A stretch of 64,000 nucleotides of DNA from Dehalococcoidia bacterium. GTDB lineage: Bacteria; Chloroflexota; Dehalococcoidia; Bin125. The stretch covers positions 620,001-684,000 of the forward strand of contig JAJDXE010000010.1 in assembly GCA_022825265.1 (NCBI GenBank), in the 5' to 3' direction. The notes below the pieces were generated by a model. The model was given only the letters and a program-made list of their open reading frames with translations. It was not told where the DNA came from and ran no database searches. The translations under genes were made by a program, and so were the position numbers. Of the stretch, positions 16,226 to 24,937 are shown piece by piece; position 1 is the first letter of the stretch; every line of letters starts with the position of its first letter.

Positions 16226-17674
16226 TCACCACCCCGACCGACGAGGCTGCCGCGGCCCCGAGGCGCGCTCGAAGACGATCACCGGCTTGGGCCCCGGCTT
16301 ACGCACCGTCAGCTCGTGCATGTAGCGATCCGCGTCCATCAGGTCGTCGTTGCGCTTGCTCGGCTTCGGCGACTGCGGGCTGGAACCGTCGGCGCTCTCT
16401 GACGTGCCCGACTCCTGCGACCACTGGTACTCGCGCATCCGGATCGGGAAGTTGGCCATCGTCGGCGTGTAGTACGCGCTCGGCGGGTCGCCGTTGAGCC
16501 GCTGCTGGACCAGGCTGATCCCCCAGTTGACCGAGTCCGGCCCGCCCTTGCTCGGCAGCACCCGGTTGCGCTGCCGCTTCTGGTGGTCGATCCAGGCCGA
16601 CTGCGAGCGGTCCGCGCACCAGACGATCCGGCCCAGCTTGCGCCGCCAGTGCTCCTGCCACAGCTCCAGCCGCTCGGTCACGCCGGCCCCCCGATCCTCG
16701 AACTCGCCCAGCCGGATCAGCACGTCGCGACCGCAGGGCGCGCTGCCATCCGTGATCCCCGCCACGACGCCCGCCGTGTAGTGGTCGCGCGGCGACTGCC
16801 CGCCGAAGTCGAGTCCGCCGATGTACCGCGCGAAGCTCGGCAGCGGCGCGTCCCACAGGTGCCGCGCCGGATCGAAGTGCTGGTAGATCTGCCCGTCGAA
16901 GGCGTCGAAGCGGCCCTCGATGAAGCGGTTGACCCACTCGCCCGGCTGCAACGCCCGCTGCTGCGCGGCGTAGTGCTCGGGCAGGTGCGGATTGTCCGGG
17001 ATCCGCGCCGGGATGTAGACGATCCGACCGTCGGCCTCGGCGAAGGCCGCCTCGTCCAGCTCGCGCCGCGCGAACCAGCGCTCGAACCAGCCCGGCCAGG
17101 GGTTCGACGCGGCCACGAACCAGCGCTGCGGCTGGGCCGGATGCCGCAACCGCGTCAGCAGCATCCGCGCCGCCTCCTCCGAGACCTCGCCGGCCTCGTC
17201 GATCAGCACCGCCCCGTACTCCTGCGAGCCCAGCCCGGTCCACTCGGTCAGGTGCCGGAAGTTGACCGTCGAGAACTTGTTTCTGGGCCACTTGGGTAGG
17301 GCGATGTTGACGAGTGGGGTTGGAACGGATTGGGTCTTGCGGATGTAGTTGTCGGGGATGGCGTCGTAGAAAGCTTTGAGGGTAGTGGTGGAGAGGTCGG
17401 TGAAGTGTTGTCTGGCGACGAGGACGTTGTTGCCCGGGAAGGCGAGGGCGGCGTCGATGGCGAGTTCGACGATGGCGCGCGTCTTGCCGCCGCCCATGGC
17501 GCCTCCGTAGCCGAGCAGGGTGAGACTGTCCTGCGGCGCATCGAAGATCGCGTCGTAGAGTTCCTGCTGCCGGCCCGTGGGAAAAAATAAACGGAGCTTG
17601 TGGTGGAGGCTGATTGCCTCCCGGCTCGAGCGCTTCCGGGTATTAGGGCGGTTCGCCTTCCTCGTCGGCTTCAT
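16226..17674 (-). CDS. Phage terminase large subunit
   Basis: About 482 residues from the ATG at 17674, chosen because an AGGAGG site lies nine bases upstream (17683 is an alternative). Residues 55-65 (GYGGAMGGGKT) are the Walker A-like loop and residues 156-163 (VLIDEAGE) the Walker B acid pair, so the packaging ATPase is present. The second half, starting near YIGGLDFGG and ending with NDDLMDADRYM, fits the RNase H-like nuclease with acidic residues at both ends. The motor cuts and packs DNA into a capsid. The codon style changes abruptly near residue 131: on the plus strand, bases after about 17,281 are G/T-rich and those before are C-rich. The protein reads through without a break. Portal and capsid genes are far away. 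Confidence 0.85.
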   Translation of the reverse strand: MKPTRKANRPNTRKRSSREAISLHHKLRLFFPTGRQQELYDAIFDAPQDSLTLLGYGGAMGGGKTRAIVELAIDAALAFPGNNVLVARQHFTDLSTTTLKAFYDAIPDNYIRKTQSVPTPLVNIALPKWPRNKFSTVNFRHLTEWTGLGSQEYGAVLIDEAGEVSEEAARMLLTRLRHPAQPQRWFVAASNPWPGWFERWFARRELDEAAFAEADGRIVYIPARIPDNPHLPEHYAAQQRALQPGEWVNRFIEGRFDAFDGQIYQHFDPARHLWDAPLPSFARYIGGLDFGGQSPRDHYTAGVVAGITDGSAPCGRDVLIRLGEFEDRGAGVTERLELWQEHWRRKLGRIVWCADRSQSAWIDHQKRQRNRVLPSKGGPDSVNWGISLVQQRLNGDPPSAYYTPTMANFPIRMREYQWSQESGTSESADGSSPQSPKPSKRNDDLMDADRYMHELTVRKPGPKPVIVFERASGPRQPRRSGW

Positions 17675-18053
17675 CGTCGTCATCCTCCTCCTGCTGGTCC
17701 TGCTCTTCTTGCTCGTCGCCTGCATCGGCGTCGGCTTCGGTCTGGGTGTCGGCGTCTACGTCGGCGCCGACCGGGGCCGCCTGATTTTGCCTGGGTTGTT
17801 CGAGGGACTCTGCGAGGACGGCCTCAACCTCTTCGAGGGCGTTCGAATAGCGTTGGTCGAACTCGGGGTCGGAGAAGCCGGAGGTATTGGCGCCAGTCAT
17901 GCCCATGATGGAGGTCATGAGCTTGAGCGCGCCGAGGCGGACGTAGCCGGCACCATTGGCGGCGAGCTCGCTGATGGCATGGCGGATGGCTGGTTCTTCA
18001 AACGGGACTGGATCGTTTCGTTCTGACATCATCTGCTCCGTCTTCCTCTGCAT
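17643..18053 (-). CDS. Acidic protein upstream of terminase, possibly the small subunit
   Basis: 136 residues; the ATG at 18053 has a good GGAGG site. The N-terminal 65 residues are helical (EPAIRHAISELAANGAGYVRLGALKLM). The C-terminal third is an acidic Asp/Glu/Gln low-complexity tail. It overlaps the terminase large-subunit gene by about 32 bases, which is the place of a terminase small subunit. No DNA-binding motif is evident, so the small-subunit call is based on position. Confidence 0.5.
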   Translation of the reverse strand: MQRKTEQMMSERNDPVPFEEPAIRHAISELAANGAGYVRLGALKLMTSIMGMTGANTSGFSDPEFDQRYSNALEEVEAVLAESLEQPRQNQAAPVGADVDADTQTEADADAGDEQEEQDQQEEDDDDEADEEGEPP

Positions 18054-18287
18054 CGTCTTCCTCCCCTAGAGGGGGTCGATGGTATAGGGACTGATGTTCG
18101 GATGATGTGTCGGAGATTACGGAGGTGTGGAGGGGGCGATTTCGGGTTTCCTCGGCGACCCTTCCACGCCTTCGAACGTAACGGAGATTTCGGCGTTATT
18201 GTGAAATGCCTCTCGGTGATTAGCGGTCGCAACTGCCTGCGCTATGGACGAAAACGGGAGGGTTGTGGGCAATGAAAGGGAAGAGCA

Positions 18288-18761
18288 ATGGATCGAGGAA
18301 AGTGGTCGCAACCCGGTGTTCCGGATAAGGGTTGGTCCCTAGTCAACTTTGAGGATCTCGGAAGACCCGACGAGACGTGCCAGATGTGTGAGTCGCGAGA
18401 CATTCGGTACGTCCACTACATGGAGCATCCTGAGTATCCCCACGTGCTTGGTGTGGGTCAGGTGTGCGCCTCGCACATGGAGGAGGACTACACGGCGGCT
18501 CGATCGCGCGAGAAGAAAGCGAAGAGTGTGGCTCAACGACGAGCGAATTGGATGTCGACCGAATGGAGAGAATCCAGCAAAGGAAATCACTACATCAACC
18601 GACAGGGGTTCAACATTGTGTTGTTCTCGGGATACGAGGGCTGGGCATACCGGGTAGCACGCCGTGAAACTGAGCAACAGTGGCGTTTCTTTGGCTTTAG
18701 CACGGAAGACGAAGCGAAAGCGGCGGCTTTCGAGCGATTCGTGGATCTACAAAGCTCTTAA
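18288..18761 (+). CDS. Conserved hypothetical protein with possible metal-binding cysteines
   Basis: 157 residues. The N-terminal region carries a C-x2-C pair (CQMCESRDIRYVHYMEHP) and, about 24 residues on, a further Cys with His (QVCASHMEED), a spacing suited to a zinc knuckle. The rest is soluble, with aromatic and Arg/Lys-rich stretches. Proteins with this opening are widespread in bacteria as an uncharacterised family. It lies between the terminase pair and degraded defence-like genes, so cargo-type mobility is possible. Confidence 0.55.
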   Translation: MDRGKWSQPGVPDKGWSLVNFEDLGRPDETCQMCESRDIRYVHYMEHPEYPHVLGVGQVCASHMEEDYTAARSREKKAKSVAQRRANWMSTEWRESSKGNHYINRQGFNIVLFSGYEGWAYRVARRETEQQWRFFGFSTEDEAKAAAFERFVDLQSS

Positions 18762-18871
18762 GCGAGCCGACTCTAGACGCACGAGCCGAGTTGTGCGACT
18801 AGGCGAAATGGGCCTGGAGGGACCACATCGGCCCGGCGTCGAAGCGGGGGACTGGGAGAAGGTGGAGCGGC

Positions 18872-19549
18872 TCAGGTGTCTAGGGCTTGTTGGATGCCCT
18901 GTTGGCGTTTGCGTCGGGGGGCATTGATCGAGATCGGATGGGCAGGGAAACGTGGGTACTTGGGTTTCGCGCCGTCCAGGAGCTGCTCGATCGTGAAGAT
19001 CTGGACCTTGGGATAGCGGTTGCCGGGTAGGCTCTCGGGCTCGTAGAAGCCTGCACCAATGGCCTCCTGATTCATGCGCGCGGTAGGTTCTTTGAGGGTG
19101 ATGAAGATGCCGATCTCGGCCTCTTCGCGCTCCATGTTGCCCTTGAACGCGGCGATCATGTCTTGTCTGACCTGACCGCTATTGACTTGCACGATTATGC
19201 GTTTGGCCCTGCCTGAGTTGTCGTCGAAGAAGTTGATGTATCCATCGACACCGGCGTCGGCACCCCGATGGCTAATGGAAGGGCGGGCGTCAACAAGGTT
19301 GAGCGCCCAGTACTCGAACTGATAGCGCAGGTCGTGCATGCTCGCCATAGTGAGCCGCTCGGCTTCCTTGAGGCCGGTGGCCTTGAGGAAGCCGATTATC
19401 TTCTCTCCTTGGCCGATTCCTCGCCGGATCCGCTTGATTTCATCCCCAGTCAGCTCGACCTCAAGCGACAAAGTCCGCGGTCGGGGTCCCAGTTCAACAT
19501 CAACCTCAGGTGTTTCCGGGCCAACATCCAAGTCGATGGGCTCACTCAT
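18872..19549 (-). CDS. Stand-alone Mrr/endonuclease-like domain, likely remnant of a methyltransferase
   Basis: 225 residues. The block from GADAGVDGYINFFDD through RIIVQV, GNMEREEAEIGIFITL and YPKVQIFTIEQLL matches the C-terminal domain often fused to DNA methyltransferases of restriction systems. The methyltransferase part is missing. Where the family usually has VQVKS, this protein has VQVNS, so the lysine of a D...QxK nuclease site is replaced by asparagine and catalysis is doubtful. The start overlaps the upstream gene by four bases. It may be a decayed restriction-modification gene or a DNA-binding remnant. Confidence 0.55.
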   Translation of the reverse strand: MSEPIDLDVGPETPEVDVELGPRPRTLSLEVELTGDEIKRIRRGIGQGEKIIGFLKATGLKEAERLTMASMHDLRYQFEYWALNLVDARPSISHRGADAGVDGYINFFDDNSGRAKRIIVQVNSGQVRQDMIAAFKGNMEREEAEIGIFITLKEPTARMNQEAIGAGFYEPESLPGNRYPKVQIFTIEQLLDGAKPKYPRFPAHPISINAPRRKRQQGIQQALDT

Positions 19550-19995
19550 TGCGTCCGAGTCCTTCCTCCAGGCTGATTGTAGCGACTTTTCTGGCCCCGG
19601 TTGGAGGGGAACCCGGTAACAACGTGAGACTTGCCGTAGCGGTTCGGCAACTCGAGAACGACGGTGAGTAACCGTCCCGTGTCATCTGGTCCGATCATCA
19701 CGAGTCTTTCCGGCTGCATTCCTATGCGGTCGCGCCGTGGCCTCTCCTGTTGAGGGAAGTACTTGGCAGGTCCGTCAAACACCGCCAGCACATCGTCAAA
19801 ACTCAATCCGTGTTCGGCTAGCTCATCCTCAGTGACCTCGTTACCAGTAAGAGCGAGCAGGCGTATCCGAGCCACGAGCGCATCCAGTTGGCGACAGTTT
19901 TGTTCGGGGTGATCATATCTGCTGGATTGGACAGTTCCGCTTTGGCCCGTTGCATTTCTTGGAACACCTTCCCAAGCGTATGAAAGGGCGGCCAC
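19546..19995 (-). CDS. Hypothetical protein with BrnT/DUF4258-like region
   Basis: Up to 149 residues. The informative middle (ELAEHGLSFDDVLAVFDG, then RLVMIGPDDTGRLLTVVLEL) resembles BrnT-type toxins, which combine a KHG-SFEEA-like helix with a beta-sheet RNase fold. The first 55 residues are poorly conserved-looking, and an internal GTG could be the true start. It overlaps the next gene by four bases (ATGA), so they are co-transcribed. No BrnA-like antitoxin is seen. The resemblance is only partial. Confidence 0.4.
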   Translation of the reverse strand: MAALSYAWEGVPRNATGQSGTVQSSRYDHPEQNCRQLDALVARIRLLALTGNEVTEDELAEHGLSFDDVLAVFDGPAKYFPQQERPRRDRIGMQPERLVMIGPDDTGRLLTVVLELPNRYGKSHVVTGFPSNRGQKSRYNQPGGRTRTQ

Positions 19996-20063
19996 TGCGG
20001 TCGCTGAGTGCGGGTCTTGAGAGCGGGCCTAGCGTCACTGATCTTGGACAATCCGGTGCGTCG

Positions 20064-20103
20064 GCCCCCTCCGCCTGCGGCGCCTCCCCCTGGGAGGGGG
20101 AGG
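20064..20103. repeat. Palindromic element, family A, reversed orientation
   Basis: cccctccgcctgcggcgcc followed by tccccctgggaggggga, the mirror arrangement of the family A elements. It lies just upstream of the DUF885 gene and may terminate the minus-strand message starting nearby or influence the leader. Confidence 0.7.
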
Positions 20104-20148
20104 TCTTGGGAGAGGAGGGTCGATAATGCACGGGATTGGAGCGCAAGC

Positions 20149-21897
20149 ATGACTACTCCCGACCTCTCGACCGTCTCGGCGATCTCCGACTGGTACGTCG
20201 ACGCCCTCGCCGAGGCCAGCCCAAACATGGCGACGGCGCTGGGCATCCCCGGCCGCGAGGCCGAGTTGACCGACTACTCGCCCGGCGGCCACGCCCAGCG
20301 CTCCGCCATCCGCCGACGGGCCGAGGCGGCGCTGCGGGCGCTGGACATCGAGTCGGAGCGCGACCGCGTGGCTCGCGATGTGATGCTGGAACGCTTCGAC
20401 TACGAGGCCGAGCTGGAGGCGCAGCAAGAGCATCTGCGCTCGCTCAACATCCTCGCGTCGCCGCTGCAGAACACGCGCCAGGTCTTCGACCTGATGCCGC
20501 GCGAGACGGAGGAGGATCAGGCCAACATCGTCGAGCGGATGGGCGCGGTGCCGGAGGCGCTGGAGCGCTACCGGTCGTCGCTGGCGGCGGGCATGGACGA
20601 GGGCATCGTGGTGGCGCAGCGCCAGGTGCGGGGCACGGCCGAGCAATGTCGCGTCTGGTCGGGGCAGCCCCAGTCCTCTCTCCCCCCTTCCAGGGGGGAG
20701 ATGCCGAAGGCAGAGGGGGGCTTCTTCGGGCAACTCTGCAACGACCTCGGGATCGACGGCGGGGCGAATGCTCGGGCTGCTGCCGAGGGCTACGCGGCGA
20801 TGGCCGACTGGCTGGAGACGGAGTACCTGCCGCGGGCGAATCCGAAGGATCCGGTCGGGCGGGAGCGGTACCAGGCGGCCTCGCGGGGGTTCAACGGGAT
20901 CGAGCTGGACCTCGACGAGACCTATCAGTGGGGCTGGGAAGAGGTCTGGCGGATCCAGTCGGAGATGGCGGAGACGGCGAATCGGATCTCGCCGGGCGCA
21001 TCGGCAGCCGAGGCGATCGCGATCCTCGAGTCGGACGACGCCCGCGCAATCGAGGGCGAGGACGCCTTCCGCGAGTGGATGCAGCAGACCCAGGACGAGA
21101 CGATGCAGGCGCTGCTGGGCGCCCACTTCGATATCGCCGAGCCGGTGCAGGAGATCGAGGCGATGATCGCGCCGCCGGGCGGGGCGCTGGCGATGTACTA
21201 CACGGGGCCGTCGGAGGACTTCTCGCGTCCCGGCCGGACCTGGTATCCGACGGGCGGCGAGACCCGCTTCCCGCTCTGGCGCGAGCTCTCGGTCTGCTAT
21301 CACGAGGGCGTGCCGGGGCATCACCTGCAGATCGGCACGACGCGCTACCTGGGCGAGGAGCTGACGCGCTATCAGCGGCTGCTGGCCGGGACGTCGGGTT
21401 ATGTCGAGGGCTGGGCGCTCTACGCCGAACGCCTGATGGCGGAACTGGGCTACCTCGAGGATCCGGCCTACTACATGGGTCTGCTCAGCAGCCAGGCGCT
21501 GCGGGCCGTGCGCGTGGTGATCGACATCGGCATGCATCTGGAGCTGCCGATCCCGGAGCGCGAGGAGTACCACGGCGGCGAGACCTGGACCCCGGAGCTC
21601 GCCCTGCCCTTCCTGATCGAGCGCTCCTTCTTCCCCGAGAAGATGCTGGCCAGCGAGGTAGATCGGTACCTCGGCTGGCCGGGTCAGGCGATCTCCTACA
21701 AGGTCGGCGAGCGGGAATGGCTGGCCGCCCGCGAATCCGCCCGACAATCCCTCGGCGACGCGTTCAATCTGAAGGCGTTCCATCGAGCTGCGCTGGAACT
21801 GGGCCCGATGGGTCTGCAGCAGCTGCGGGACGAGATGTCGCGACCGAACTCCCTCTCCCCCCTTGAGGGGGGAGATGCCGCAGGCAGAGGAGGGTGA
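20149..21897 (+). CDS. DUF885 metallopeptidase-like protein
   Basis: 582 residues from the ATG at 20149. HEGVPGHH (near residue 385) is the zinc-binding HExxxxH-type motif of the DUF885 family, which is distantly related to M32/M3-like peptidases. A second conserved patch, YVEGWALYAERL, follows about 40 residues later. Substrates are probably short peptides, and there is no signal peptide. Two palindromic repeats are in frame: residues about 176-191 (LPPSRGEMPKAEGG) and the last 15 residues (SLSPLEGGDAAGRGG). The first probably forms a surface loop; the second replaces the original C-terminus. Confidence 0.82.
   Translation: MTTPDLSTVSAISDWYVDALAEASPNMATALGIPGREAELTDYSPGGHAQRSAIRRRAEAALRALDIESERDRVARDVMLERFDYEAELEAQQEHLRSLNILASPLQNTRQVFDLMPRETEEDQANIVERMGAVPEALERYRSSLAAGMDEGIVVAQRQVRGTAEQCRVWSGQPQSSLPPSRGEMPKAEGGFFGQLCNDLGIDGGANARAAAEGYAAMADWLETEYLPRANPKDPVGRERYQAASRGFNGIELDLDETYQWGWEEVWRIQSEMAETANRISPGASAAEAIAILESDDARAIEGEDAFREWMQQTQDETMQALLGAHFDIAEPVQEIEAMIAPPGGALAMYYTGPSEDFSRPGRTWYPTGGETRFPLWRELSVCYHEGVPGHHLQIGTTRYLGEELTRYQRLLAGTSGYVEGWALYAERLMAELGYLEDPAYYMGLLSSQALRAVRVVIDIGMHLELPIPEREEYHGGETWTPELALPFLIERSFFPEKMLASEVDRYLGWPGQAISYKVGEREWLAARESARQSLGDAFNLKAFHRAALELGPMGLQQLRDEMSRPNSLSPLEGGDAAGRGG
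20676..20720. repeat. Palindromic element, family A, inside the DUF885 gene
   Basis: ctctccccccttccaggggggag is followed by atgccgaaggcagagggggg. It is read in frame as LPPSRGEMPKAEGG. Confidence 0.8.
21850..21893. repeat. Palindromic element, family A, at the end of the DUF885 gene
   Basis: ctctccccccttgaggggggag followed by atgccgcaggcagaggaggg, a close copy of the element at 20676. It encodes the last residues of the protein before the TGA. Confidence 0.8.
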
Positions 21898-21942
21898 ACG
21901 GGCGTAAACCTGCCTATGCTGATCACAGAGAAGGAGTAAGAG

Positions 21943-22359
21943 ATGGGTGAGATTGTCGTAGAGATTGATCTGGAGAACGAGGACGACCGGGCTGCGGTTC
22001 GCCTTGGCTACCAAGAGGAGTCCGAGGTACGTCGGACGCGGATACGGGCCGTCGCCGACACCGGCGCGATGATGCTGGCCCTGCCTGAGGATGTGGTGGA
22101 CGAGTTGGGGCTGTCGGAAGTTGGCAGTATGTCGGCCAGGTACGCGGATGGTCGGCGAGAGCTAGTGCCGGTGGCCGGTCCGTTGACGATCCAGATCGGC
22201 GATCGCTGGATGGTGACCGACTGCCTCGTCGTGCCGGTCGGCGCCGATGCGCTGATCGGGCAGATTGTGATGGAGCGGTTGGACCTGATCGCCGACTGCA
22301 CGCATCAATCGCTGACGCCGCGGCCGGAGTCGCCCGATCGGCCATTGGTTCGCCTGTAG
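21943..22359 (+). CDS. Retropepsin-like aspartic protease (clan AA)
   Basis: 138 residues with a GAGTAAG-type leader before the ATG. The catalytic motif is Asp39-Thr40-Gly41 (VADTGAMMLALPEDVV), followed by ELGL and later LIGQIVMERLDLIAD, which corresponds to the hydrophobic-hydrophobic-Gly flap-side motif of single-domain retropepsins. It would act as a homodimer. It precedes the four selenoprotein-like genes by 57 bases in the same direction, so co-transcription is possible but unproven. The substrate is unknown. Confidence 0.75.
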   Translation: MGEIVVEIDLENEDDRAAVRLGYQEESEVRRTRIRAVADTGAMMLALPEDVVDELGLSEVGSMSARYADGRRELVPVAGPLTIQIGDRWMVTDCLVVPVGADALIGQIVMERLDLIADCTHQSLTPRPESPDRPLVRL

Positions 22360-22416
22360 TCCCGCTGAGTGGCAGCGGAAAGGTCTCGCGGTCAGACGTC
22401 GGAGTAGGCTGGCGTT

Positions 22417-23178
22417 ATGACTCGTCTGCTGGTTGCGTTGCTGGCTGTTGGGTTCCTCTTTGTCGCCTGTGGATCGGAGGATGCTCCCCAGCCGACGGAG
22501 ACGGCGACCACGGAGCGGGCGGAACGGGAAGCGACGGTGTCGCAGCAGCAGGATCAGCAGGCGGAGGCTCAAGAGGAATCGGCGTCTGAGGCGGAAGTGG
22601 AGGTTGAGGAGGAGGAGTCCGAGGCTCAAGTCGATGAGTTGCCGGTCGATGCGGTCGGGGTTCACAAGGGGGTCCGCTCGCAGCGCAATATGCTGGGCGA
22701 GCCGGATGCGCCGGTGCTGATTGAGCACTTCGGCGACTTCACTTGAGGCGGCTGCCAGTGGTTCGCGGCCCAGGTTGAGCCGCGCATTGTCAGTGACTTT
22801 GTGGCGACCGGCATCGCCCGCTACGAGTTCCGCTACTTCGCGCATCTGGGCGACCCGGCGCTGTACGCAGCCGTGGCGGTGGCCTGCGCCGCAGAACAGG
22901 GCGCCTTCTGGCCGCTGCACGACCGCTTCATGGCCGGCGACGAGACGCTCTTCACGCCGGCGGGACTGCGCCGCCAGGTCGAGTTCGAGGGCATCGAATA
23001 CGGCGCGTTCAACCAATGCCTGACCGACGGCGAGACCCTGCCCCTGGTCATCGCCTCGCGCAGCGAAGGGCAATCGCGCGGAGTGCCGGGCACCCCCACC
23101 GTGTTCGTCAACGGCGAACGGGTCGACCCGACGTTTGAGGCGATCGAAGAGGCGGTCAGGCGGGCGATCGGAGAGTAG
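22417..23178 (+). CDS. DsbA-like lipoprotein with predicted selenocysteine (array member 1)
   Basis: 253 residues if the TGA at 22744-22746 (codon 110) is read as selenocysteine. There is a lipoprotein signal with Cys18 (LFVAC), an acidic Gln/Glu-rich linker to about residue 85, then a thioredoxin-fold DsbA-like domain. The active site reads DFT-U-GGC-QWF, so Sec takes the first position of the redox CxxC. A cis-proline segment (GVPGTPTVFVNG) completes the fold. Upstream of the TGA, DAPVLIEHFGDF is the usual strand before the active site. A hairpin follows the TGA (22765-22783). Without Sec the message would stop before the catalytic domain. Expected role: extracytoplasmic thiol-disulfide or peroxide chemistry. 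Confidence 0.85.
22765..22783 (+). promoter_or_regulatory. Putative SECIS hairpin 1
   Basis: gcggccca-ggt-tgagccgc, an 8-bp stem with one C-A mismatch and a GGT loop, starting 18 bases after the TGA. Its place matches bacterial SECIS elements, which lie inside the coding region just after the UGA. Confidence 0.75.
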
Positions 23179-23187
23179 GCTCGGAGC

Positions 23188-23973
23188 ATGAGATTCGCAC
23201 GGGGCTTGCTCGCGAGTGGGTTGGCGTTGGGCGTGCTGCTGTCGGCCTGCGGTTCCGGCGGCGGTCCCGAGCAGCAGGACGGCGAGCCGGTCTCGACCGG
23301 CACGGTGCGCAGCGAACGCGAGGGGCGCGAGGCCTCGATCATGCAGCAGCAGGAGTCGGCGGCTGAGGCAGGGCAGTCGGAGCAGGCGGAGCCGGTGGAT
23401 GTCGATGCTCCCGGCGTGATCGACTTCGGACACCGCGAGGGGTTGCCGTTCACGCGCAACGTGGTCGGCGATCCGGAGGCGCCGGTGCTGATTGTCGAGT
23501 ACTCGGATTTCCAGTGACCAAGCTGTCGCAACTTCGCGGCTCAGGTTGAGCCGCTGATCATGGAGGAACTGATCAGCACCGGGATCGCCCGCTACGAGTA
23601 CCGGCACTTCATCATCTTCGGGGCCGCCTCGCAGTTTGCGGCGATGGCGACCGAGTGCGCCGGCGATCAGGGGGCGTGGTGGGAGTTCCACGACGCCTAC
23701 CTGCTCAAGGCGCAGGCGCGCTCCTTCACTCGGGCCGGGGCGCTGGAGTTGGCCCGCGACGAGGGGCTGAACGTGGGTCGGTTCACACAGTGCATCGACA
23801 ACGAGGAGCACCGCGACCGGCTCCTGCAGATGCAGCAGCAGGCGATCGCCGATGGGATCCAGGGCACGCCGACGTTCCGGATCAATGGTCAGCCGGGGGC
23901 GCGCTCGTTGGGCGGCATCATCGAGCAGGTGCTCGCAGCGGCCGAGGCGGCGGAGAACCAGGAGGGCAGTTGA
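23188..23973 (+). CDS. DsbA-like lipoprotein with predicted selenocysteine (array member 2)
   Basis: 261 residues with Sec at codon 110 (TGA 23515-23517). The lipobox is LLSAC (Cys21). A Gln/Glu/Ser linker leads to PVLIVEYSDFQ-U-PSC-RNFAAQVEP, the classic DsbA YSDFxCPxC site with the first Cys replaced by Sec. Downstream are ATECAGDQGAWWEFHDAY and the cis-Pro loop IQGTPTFRINGQ. It begins nine bases after member 1. A perfect hairpin with a GGT loop lies at 23536-23554. The homologous reading frame continues without other stops to 23973, which argues against decay. Confidence 0.88.
23536..23554 (+). promoter_or_regulatory. Putative SECIS hairpin 2
   Basis: gcggctca-ggt-tgagccgc, a perfect 8-bp stem with a GGT loop, 18 bases after the TGA. 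Same spacing as the other three members. Confidence 0.82.
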
Positions 23974-24935
23974 TGCTGACGCGAGTAAGTCGAGCAGGTG
24001 TTGTGCTGGCGGGCGTGGCACTGTCGGCGGTCCTGCTGCTGGCGGCGTGCTCGTCCGAGTCGGAGCAACCGCAGGCTGCGTCAGAGCAACCCACAGCGGC
24101 TCAGGTGCAGGATCAGCAACAGCAGCAGGAGGAGCAGTCGGCGACGGCGTACGCGGCGGGTGAGAGTGAATCGGCGGAGCAGCAGGCGGCGGCTGAGCAG
24201 CAGTCGGAGCAGACCGAACCGCCCCAGTCCGTCGAGCAGGCGCAGGAGTCTCAGGTCGAGGAAGCGTCTGCCGATGTACAAGCGGAGCAGCAGGAGGAGT
24301 CGGAGCAGGCCGAGGTGGAGCAGTCCGAAGCGGCTGAGCAAGCATCGGTCCAGGACGAGGCGGAAGATGTCGAAGAGGCGATGGTCGGGCGGATCATCGA
24401 GTCGGGACATCGGGCGGGGCTGTTCGCCAACCGCAACACGGTCGGCGACCCCGATGCTCCGATCGTGATCACGGAGTACTCGGACTTCCTTTGACCGAAC
24501 TGCCGTCGATTCGCGGCTCAGGTTGAGCCGCGCGTGATTGAGGAACTGGTTCGCGCGGGCATCGCTCGGTTCGAGTACTCGCACATCATCAATCATGGTC
24601 CGCCGTCGATGCTCGGCGCGCTGGCCACGGAATGCGGTGGAGATCAGGGCGCGTGGTGGGACTTCCATGACCACTACATGAGCCAATGGGACTTCACGCG
24701 GGAGGGCGCGATTGCGTTTGCGGCGTCGTTGTCGCTGGATACCGAGGAATTCACGCAATGCCTGGACAGTGAGAAACACCTCGAACTGGTCGAGGGACAG
24801 CATCGCCAGGCGGTTGCGGACGGCTTCAATCGCACGCCGACGGTGCGGATCAATGACCGGGGCGGGGCGATCGTCGCGGATGCGCTGATCGGTCAGGTGT
24901 TGGCGCTCGCGGCAGAGCTGGAGGGGGAGGGCTGA
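23973..24935 (+). CDS. DsbA-like lipoprotein with predicted selenocysteine (array member 3)
   Basis: 320 residues with Sec at codon 174 (TGA 24492-24494). The ATG shares an A with the stop of member 2 (TGATG) and has an AGGAGG site, implying translational coupling. The lipobox is LLAAC (Cys26). A very long Gln/Glu/Ser/Ala linker (about residues 27-135) separates the lipid anchor from the enzyme domain, longer than in the others. The active site is VITEYSDFL-U-PNC-RRFAAQVEP, and the later TECGGDQGAWWDFHDHY block and TPTVRIND cis-Pro loop follow. The long linker probably carries the domain away from the membrane. Confidence 0.87.
24513..24531 (+). promoter_or_regulatory. Putative SECIS hairpin 3
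   Basis: gcggctca-ggt-tgagccgc, a perfect stem 18 bases after the TGA, identical in sequence to hairpin 2. Confidence 0.82.
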
Positions 24936-24937
24936 TC

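Noticed and set aside
20035..22014. A 659-codon frame opposite the DUF885 gene
   Set aside because: Arg/Leu/His-rich shadow of a high-GC gene; the plus strand shows a zinc motif and a ribosome site context.
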